64,000 bases of DNA from NCBI GenBank assembly GCA_944322615.1, contig CALUPH010000004.1, positions 1 to 64,000 of the forward strand. Direction: 5' to 3'. Shown here in pieces: positions 58,896-64,000 of this stretch; positions within the stretch are counted from its first letter, which is position 1; each line of letters opens with the position of its first letter. This stretch comes from Candidatus Gastranaerophilales bacterium. GTDB taxonomy: Bacteria; Cyanobacteriota; Vampirovibrionia; Gastranaerophilales; Gastranaerophilaceae. The translations under genes were made by a program, and so were the position numbers. Below the pieces are notes generated by a model. The model ran no database searches. It worked only from the letters and a program-made list of their open reading frames with translations, and was not told where the DNA came from.

Positions 58896-61055
58896 TTAGC
58901 AGCAGCTGCAACCACATTGACAGTTACCATTTAAAGCTTCTTTTGCTTCATTCATTCTTACTTTAATACGACCGTCAACTGCAATACCCTCACCTGTTTT
59001 TTCTGAAATTAACAATGGGTTAATATCAAGTTCATCAATGAATTTAAAATCAGTAACTAATTGAGACAATCTCAATAAAGTTTCTTGAATTTGTTCCATT
59101 TGAGCAGGTTTTGTACCTCTTGCACCTTCAAGAAGTTTGTATGCTTTTACTGATTTAATCATTTCTTCAGCATCAACATCTGTTAAAGGAGCAATTCTGA
59201 AAGTTACATCTTTCATAACCTCAACAAATACACCACCTAAACCAAACATCATCATTGGTCCGTATTGTGGGTCTGTTGCAATACCGCAAACCATTTCACG
59301 GTTGCCTTTTACCATTTCTTGGATAATTACACCTTCTAAACCGTCAATTAATCCTTTTTCTGTTAATTTTTCAATTAAATCGTTATATTCTGCTCTTAAT
59401 TGTTCTTCTGATTGGATGTTTACTCTTACACCACCAACATCTGTTTTGTGTGATGTTGTTTTTGATGTCATCTTCATTACAACAGGATATCCGATTGAAT
59501 TACCTACTGTTACAACTTCATCTATATTTGTTGCAAAGCCTGATTTGCAAACTCTAATACCGTAAGCATCTAAAACATCAATAGATTCTCGTGTAGTTAA
59601 TTGTTCTCTGCCTTCATCAATTGATTGTTTAATTATTGCAGCAGCTTTTGCTCTGTCAACATCATAACAAGGTGCTTTACCCATTGGTTTTGCCATCCAT
59701 TGTCTTTGCTCATCCAATCTTAACAATGCTTCTGCAGCTTCTTCAGCATACATATAGAATGGCATATTAACTTCCATATTTGATATCTTTGTGAAGAAAT
59801 CACTTGTTGTCATAAATACGCCAACGATTGGTTTTGTTGGATTTTTTGCTTTTATTTCCATTAATGCTTTTGCTACATCAATATCTTTTAAGCCTAGGAA
59901 TGGTAAATAAATAACCATAATCATATCAACATTTTCATCAGCAATAACTGTTTCTAATGTTTGAGTGTAATGTTCAATTGGTGCTGATGCAATCATATCA
60001 ATAGGATTTTTTACAGAAGCAGCAGATGGTAAGAAGCTTCTTAATTTTGCTTTTGTGTCATCTGTAATTTTAGCCATTTGCATACCGCTTTCGCAAATAG
60101 CATCAGTAGCCATGATTCCTGGACCGCCTGAGTTTGTTATGATTACAACTCTGTTACCTTGCGGAATCGGACAGTTTGAAAATGCTTTTGCATTAGCAAA
60201 TAAGTTTTTCAAAGAAAATTCTCTTATTACACCTGATTGTTTCAACAAAGCAGCTGCTGCTTTATCTGCACCGGCTAATGAACCGGTATGTGATGAAGCT
60301 GCACTTGCACCGGCTGCACTTCTACCAGATTTTAATGCTAATATTGGTTTTTTCTTTGTTATTCTTGTTGCTAATTTTCTGAAGTTAGCAGGATTTTGTA
60401 TTGATTCCATGTATAACAAAATTTGTTTTACATCATCATCATTTTCCCAATATTCAAGCATTGTTTCAGCGTTTATATCTGCTTGGTTACCAATTGAAAC
60501 AAATTGAGCAAATCCTAGGTTTAAGTCTTTTAATATATTTAAAATACCGCCGCCTAATGCACCTGATTGTGAAACAAATCCGATATCGCCTCTTACAGGT
60601 AATGATTCAGCAAATGTTGCATCCATCATAATTTCAGGGTTTGTATTTAAAACACCTAAACAGTTTGGACCAACACATCTCATTCCGTATTCTTTTACTT
60701 TTGCAAGTAGTTGTTTTTCCATTTCTGCACCTTCTGCACCTGTTTCTTTGAAACCTGCAGTAATGATACATAAACCTTTAATTCCTTTTCTGTGGCATTG
60801 ATCTATTGTATCTAAAACAAATTTTGCATTAACTACGATAACAGCTAAATCAACTTCACCAGGAACTTCTTCTATTGAAGTATATGCTTGAAATCCTTCA
60901 ATAATTCCGCCTTTTGGATTAACAGGGTAGATTTTCCCGTTAAATTTATAATCTCTTAATCTTTGCATAATTTCAGAACCGATTGTTTTCGGCTTAGTAG
61001 ATGCGCCTATTACAGCTATTGCTTTCGGCTTCATTATCTTGTCTAGAATATTCAT
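58896..61055 (-). CDS. ADP-forming acetate/acyl-CoA ligase, fused alpha-beta
   Basis: Converts acetyl- or acyl-CoA plus ADP and phosphate into the free acid, ATP and CoA, giving substrate-level ATP in fermenters. The 719-residue chain has the CoA-binding domain (AIAVIGASTKPKTIGSEIM), ligase domains with VSQSGALGGGILN and SSHTGSLAGADKAA (phospho-His256), then the ATP-grasp beta part (IGYPVVMKMTSKTTSHKTDVG, GREMVCG-like and MMMFGLGGVFVEV). The end is unusual: CQCGCSCC contributes five cysteines in the last eight residues (712, 714, 716, 718, 719), beyond the ligase fold. It lies 33 bases downstream of a radical SAM gene on the same strand. Confidence 0.92.
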   Translation of the reverse strand: MNILDKIMKPKAIAVIGASTKPKTIGSEIMQRLRDYKFNGKIYPVNPKGGIIEGFQAYTSIEEVPGEVDLAVIVVNAKFVLDTIDQCHRKGIKGLCIITAGFKETGAEGAEMEKQLLAKVKEYGMRCVGPNCLGVLNTNPEIMMDATFAESLPVRGDIGFVSQSGALGGGILNILKDLNLGFAQFVSIGNQADINAETMLEYWENDDDVKQILLYMESIQNPANFRKLATRITKKKPILALKSGRSAAGASAASSHTGSLAGADKAAAALLKQSGVIREFSLKNLFANAKAFSNCPIPQGNRVVIITNSGGPGIMATDAICESGMQMAKITDDTKAKLRSFLPSAASVKNPIDMIASAPIEHYTQTLETVIADENVDMIMVIYLPFLGLKDIDVAKALMEIKAKNPTKPIVGVFMTTSDFFTKISNMEVNMPFYMYAEEAAEALLRLDEQRQWMAKPMGKAPCYDVDRAKAAAIIKQSIDEGREQLTTRESIDVLDAYGIRVCKSGFATNIDEVVTVGNSIGYPVVMKMTSKTTSHKTDVGGVRVNIQSEEQLRAEYNDLIEKLTEKGLIDGLEGVIIQEMVKGNREMVCGIATDPQYGPMMMFGLGGVFVEVMKDVTFRIAPLTDVDAEEMIKSVKAYKLLEGARGTKPAQMEQIQETLLRLSQLVTDFKFIDELDINPLLISEKTGEGIAVDGRIKVRMNEAKEALNGNCQCGCSCC

Positions 61056-61088
61056 TTATCTGTCCTTTCCCTTATGAACTTCTATCTT

Positions 61089-61712
61089 TTAGTAACCATT
61101 TTCAATCCAAGGACGTTCTCTGAATTTTGCGCCCAAGTCTTTTGTAATTTCTATACATTTTTGCATATCAACATTATAGTTTTTATAACCTGTAACTATT
61201 GTTGCTGTTGTATCAAAACCTTCTTTTACAGCTTCTTTTATGAAATCTTTAACGGCAGTATATGCTCCTTCAATTTTCGGTAAAGAAATTCTATTATAAA
61301 CTTCTTCATTTTCACCATTTAAACTAATTGAAAATTTATCTATTAAACCTTTTAATTCGGGTAATACATTCCTTTTGTATACTAAATTAGCTTGACCATT
61401 TGTGTTTATTCTTATTATCGTGTTTGGATATTTTTCTTTAATATATTTTGCGACTTCCTTTATTATATCCAGTTTTAACATTGGTTCGCCATAACCGCAA
61501 AATATTATTTCAGATGAAAGTTTTTCATGTATTTTTTCCAGCTGTGCAATAACATCTTCAGCTTTAACATTTTCGCTGCTTAAAAACAGATTAGCACCTA
61601 CAACATCATCTTTTATATCTCGGATACAGAACACACAATTATTCGTACAACTATTTGTCAGATTAATATAAACTTTACCGTCTAATAAATATACTAAATT
61701 ATCTTCTGTCAT
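61089..61712 (-). CDS. Radical SAM protein, TatD-associated type
   Basis: Protein of 207 residues. Cys22-x3-Cys26-x2-Cys29 (SCTNNCVFCIRD) binds the 4Fe-4S cluster and AdoMet. GYGEPMLKLD, RINTNGQANL and FSISLNGENEEVYNRI are the following strands of the small radical SAM barrel. It resembles the short family usually found next to or fused with TatD nuclease, whose reaction is unknown to me. No TatD gene is in this window. It is the first gene of the unit with the ADP-forming ligase. Confidence 0.85.
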   Translation of the reverse strand: MTEDNLVYLLDGKVYINLTNSCTNNCVFCIRDIKDDVVGANLFLSSENVKAEDVIAQLEKIHEKLSSEIIFCGYGEPMLKLDIIKEVAKYIKEKYPNTIIRINTNGQANLVYKRNVLPELKGLIDKFSISLNGENEEVYNRISLPKIEGAYTAVKDFIKEAVKEGFDTTATIVTGYKNYNVDMQKCIEITKDLGAKFRERPWIENGY

Positions 61713-61824
61713 TTGAGCTCACCTTAAGTAAATTATGCTACAAAGAACTTATGATAACAAGTGCTTTTTTCAACGAAATATTAAGATTTAGCATTCAAGG
61801 CTCTTTTGTGCTATAAACAAAAGT

Positions 61825-62343
61825 ATGATTGAGATTTTGATTTTATATGTCATTCATAAAAGAGAAAAAACTCTTTATGGAATAAGAAAAGAAATTATAG
61901 AAATATTTGGTACATTTACTAAGCCAAGTATTGGTACTATTTATCCTGCTTTGCAGAGATTGTTAAAAGATGGTGCTGTTTCTGTTTTTGAAAAAATGTC
62001 AGATGGCGGTAAAAAATCATCATATTATTCAATTACAAAAAAAGGGCATGAAGTATTTAAGAAATTGTTTTTTAATTCGGCAAGTGAAAATCCTTCTTTA
62101 TTTTATACTCAACTTCAAGCTCGTTTTGGAACAATGGGACTTTTAAGTGTTGATGACAGAAAATTATTTTTGTCTGAATTTTCTAAAAAAATAGATATAT
62201 ATCAATTTGAGTTGGAAAATAAACTGAAAGACGAATTTTTGGATTTAGATTATTATCAAAGACAGCTTTTAAATAAAACTCTAACAGAATTAAAATCTTT
62301 AAGAGAATATATTAAAACATTAAAGGTTGACCATGTCGGCTAA
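61825..62343 (+). CDS. PadR-family transcription regulator
   Basis: Protein of 172 residues. The N-terminal winged helix has ILILYVIHKREKTLYGIRKE, TKPSIGTIYPALQRLLKDGAVSVF and KSSYYSITKKGHEVFKKL, the PadR pattern. A C-terminal helical part (about 90-170) forms the dimerisation arm. It is divergent from the radical SAM gene and overlaps the DUF512 gene by 11 bases, so it may control one or both. The inducer is unknown. Confidence 0.88.
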   Translation: MIEILILYVIHKREKTLYGIRKEIIEIFGTFTKPSIGTIYPALQRLLKDGAVSVFEKMSDGGKKSSYYSITKKGHEVFKKLFFNSASENPSLFYTQLQARFGTMGLLSVDDRKLFLSEFSKKIDIYQFELENKLKDEFLDLDYYQRQLLNKTLTELKSLREYIKTLKVDHVG

Positions 62344-63622
62344 AATTTCATCAGTAGAGAAAGGTTCTATTGCCGAAGAATTAGGAATTATAGAAGGTTC
62401 TGAATTACTTAGTGTAAACGGAATAAAACTTCGTGATTATATTGATTATCAATATGCCGTTATGACTGAAGAATTGACTTTTGAAATAAAAAGTCCGGAT
62501 GGAAGCATTGAAGAATATGAAATAGAAAAAGATTTTGAAGAAGAACTCGGATTTATCTTTGAATCTGCAATCTTTGATAAAATAAAACCTTGTGCCAATA
62601 ATTGTATATTCTGCTTTGTTGATCAACAACCCGATGGCTTGAGGGAGTCACTTTATATAAAAGATGACGATTACAGATTATCTTATCTTCAGGGGACTTA
62701 CGTTACTTTAACGAATTTAACAAAAAAAGATAAGGAAAGAATATCTAAACTTCATTTGGGTCCTATTTATGTATCGGTACATACAACTAATCCTGAATTA
62801 AGAGCAAAGATGCTTAGGAATAAAAATGCATCAAATATATTAAAGGAACTCGATTTTCTAAAAGAAAATGATATTCCGTTCCATGCACAGATAGTATTAT
62901 GTCCTGATTATAACGACGCTGAAGAATTAAAAAGAAGTCTTAATGATTTATGGAAATATAAATCTGTTCTGGGTTCAATTGCAATAGTACCCGTCGGGAT
63001 TACAAAATTCAGAAAAGAAAAAATGAAACAAGTATCTAAAGAAAAGGCAATAGAGACAATCAAAATCGTTGAAGAATTCAATAAAAAAATCAAACGAAAT
63101 ATTGCTTGTGTATCTGATGAATTTTTCTTAATTGCACAAATGCCCTTGCCTGAAAAAAATTATTATAACGGATATTCTCAGTTAGAAGATGGCGTTGGCT
63201 CTTTAAGATGTTTGATTGATGATTTTAACAAAAGAATAAAGAAATCACATAAAAAAGTTAAAGAAAAAAAAGAATATACAGTAGCCTGCTCTGTAAGTGC
63301 TAAGGAGGCTTTTATTTTCTTTGCAGAAGAACTTAATAAAATAGAAAATATCAATTTGCAGGTTTTACAAATAAAAAGTGAATTTTGGGGTAAAGATGTA
63401 AATGTAGCAGGTTTGATAACAGCAAAAGATCTAATAAACCAAATAAAAAATAGAAGCTTCAAAAATGTAATTATTCCGTCCGTTATGTTAAGACCATACA
63501 CAACAGAATTTCTTGACGGATTAAATATAAAAGATGTTGAAAAACAAACAAAAACAAAAATCCATGTAATAAAAGACGTATACAGCGTAAAAGAATTGTT
63601 TAAACTGCTTTTTGATGCTTAG
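62333..63622 (+). CDS. DUF512 radical SAM protein with PDZ-like domain
   Basis: Protein of 429 residues from ATG 62333, preceded by AAAGG; a TTG six bases earlier is in frame. Residues ~1-50 form a PDZ-like domain (SVEKGSIAEELGIIEGSELLSVNG). Cys87-x3-Cys91-x2-Cys94 (PCANNCIFCFVDQQP) is the radical SAM cluster motif. LYIKDDDYRLSYLQGTYVTL and the C-terminal DUF512 region (NVIIPSVMLRPYTTEFLDG) complete the family layout. It is widespread in Firmicutes and cyanobacteria; the reaction is not established to my knowledge. Confidence 0.9.
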   Translation: MSAKISSVEKGSIAEELGIIEGSELLSVNGIKLRDYIDYQYAVMTEELTFEIKSPDGSIEEYEIEKDFEEELGFIFESAIFDKIKPCANNCIFCFVDQQPDGLRESLYIKDDDYRLSYLQGTYVTLTNLTKKDKERISKLHLGPIYVSVHTTNPELRAKMLRNKNASNILKELDFLKENDIPFHAQIVLCPDYNDAEELKRSLNDLWKYKSVLGSIAIVPVGITKFRKEKMKQVSKEKAIETIKIVEEFNKKIKRNIACVSDEFFLIAQMPLPEKNYYNGYSQLEDGVGSLRCLIDDFNKRIKKSHKKVKEKKEYTVACSVSAKEAFIFFAEELNKIENINLQVLQIKSEFWGKDVNVAGLITAKDLINQIKNRSFKNVIIPSVMLRPYTTEFLDGLNIKDVEKQTKTKIHVIKDVYSVKELFKLLFDA

Positions 63623-64000
63623 TTAATAGGTAAAACTTTGATATTCTTTACTTCTTTTATCATATATAGAAATATTTAGTTGAGGTTTAGCATCTTTAGG
63701 TATAAGTGTCATTGCATTAACAGATTCTCCTGGTGTGAGTTCACTTGATAAAATTGTATTTGTATATTTTGTGCTCTCTTTTTTGGTTCTTTTATCTTTT
63801 TTATTGCCTACTATTAAAACAATAGGTGTTGCAATAATTCCTACCAGCCATCCTACTCCTAAAGAAAAAACTCCTGCAGGTCCACAAACAGCCCAAAGAA
63901 TACCTACTGATTTTCCTCCTTTTGTTGAAACCGTTGAATAAGCATTATTTCCGTCAATGCCGTTAACAATTTGTGCATTAACAATATTTATTGTACTTTT
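63623..64000 (-). CDS. Protein C-terminus cut by the right edge
   Basis: The reverse strand is open for 126 codons from the edge to TAA at 63625-63623, without a start in the window, so it is the C-terminal part of a longer gene. It shows a polar stretch (NAQIVNGIDGNNAYSTVS), a hydrophobic Gly/Val-rich region of about 35 residues (ILWAVCGPAGVFSLGVGWL, VGIIATPIVLIVG) that probably crosses the membrane once or as a hairpin, a basic cluster NKKDKRTKK, and a soluble tail with ELTPGESVNAMTLIPKDAKP. Family not recognised. It converges with the DUF512 gene, with no gap between the two stop codons. Confidence 0.7.
   Translation of the reverse strand, partial: KSTINIVNAQIVNGIDGNNAYSTVSTKGGKSVGILWAVCGPAGVFSLGVGWLVGIIATPIVLIVGNKKDKRTKKESTKYTNTILSSELTPGESVNAMTLIPKDAKPQLNISIYDKRSKEYQSFTY

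Noticed and set aside
1-64000. CRISPR arrays, insertion sequences or prophage
   Set aside because: No regularly spaced repeats, transposase, integrase or structural phage genes were found when reading both strands.

Overview
The window looks like chromosome from a very AT-rich, diderm relative of the cyanobacteria, most likely a gut member of the non-photosynthetic Gastranaerophilales/Vampirovibrionia ('Melainabacteria'). This placement is inference from several features. There are diderm envelope genes (SLH-domain protein, a 1506-residue AsmA-like protein, Spy/CpxP-like periplasmic proteins). There are genes also typical of cyanobacteria and Firmicutes (PgpH-YbeY-DgkA operon, DUF512 radical SAM protein, SigF-like sigma factor). 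Many coding sequences share a lineage-style N-terminus, M-K-I-x-x-I ... S/N-F-K/T/G. No phage, insertion sequence, CRISPR array or rRNA was seen. One tRNA (Pro, anticodon TGG) is present.

Layout. 1-1422: truncated beta-class adenine methyltransferase, then about 900 bases of non-coding DNA with hairpins and a diverged direct repeat. 1423-9000: accessory block with a membrane TPR protein, 'tagged' small proteins, PRPP synthetase and RtcB with N-terminal extensions, and a 939-residue calpain-like, toxin-like protein. 9163-15208: M16 peptidase followed by a c-di-GMP signalling set (PilZ, histidine kinase, response regulator HD-GYP). 15346-22196: ProS, then five consecutive tagged proteins (TPR-HExxH, HNH nuclease, a large membrane-associated unknown and two small ones). 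22342-28809: SLH protein, MurA with a coupled RWYD-repeat protein, cytidine deaminase, SigF-like sigma factor, prepilin peptidase, RecA. 28963-34054: SecD, SecF, an XRE/zinc-ribbon protein, and PilO and a PilM-PilN fusion on the other strand. 34219-39002: TrmH-family methyltransferase, RpoD, RsfS, then an envelope-stress island (Spy-like proteins, zinc anti-sigma factor, ECF sigma factor). 39053-46714: AsmA-like giant diverging from PgpH-YbeY-DgkA. 46715-51096: structured intergenic DNA, two small proteins, a sugar transporter, a ketopantoate-reductase-like protein and tRNA-Pro. 51193-64000: class I fumarase, RsmE, CCA-adding enzyme, SSB, DUF1537 kinase plus PdxA-like dehydrogenase, Kelch-type protein, ADP-forming acyl-CoA synthetase, two radical SAM proteins, a PadR regulator, and a gene cut by the right edge.

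Two observations stand out. First, a perfect 19-bp inverted repeat folds the ribosome-binding site and start codon of rtcB into a stem, with the other arm just after prs; this suggests RNA-level control of an RNA ligase gene. Second, at least eight proteins of unrelated function, including metabolic and RNA-repair enzymes, share a short non-Sec N-terminal segment ending in an S/N-F-K/T/G motif. It could be a sorting, encapsulation or secretion tag. Type IV pilus genes (PilD, PilM-N, PilO) and c-di-GMP genes suggest a surface-associated or host-associated life, and fumarase, ADP-forming acyl-CoA synthetase and sugar uptake are compatible with fermentation.
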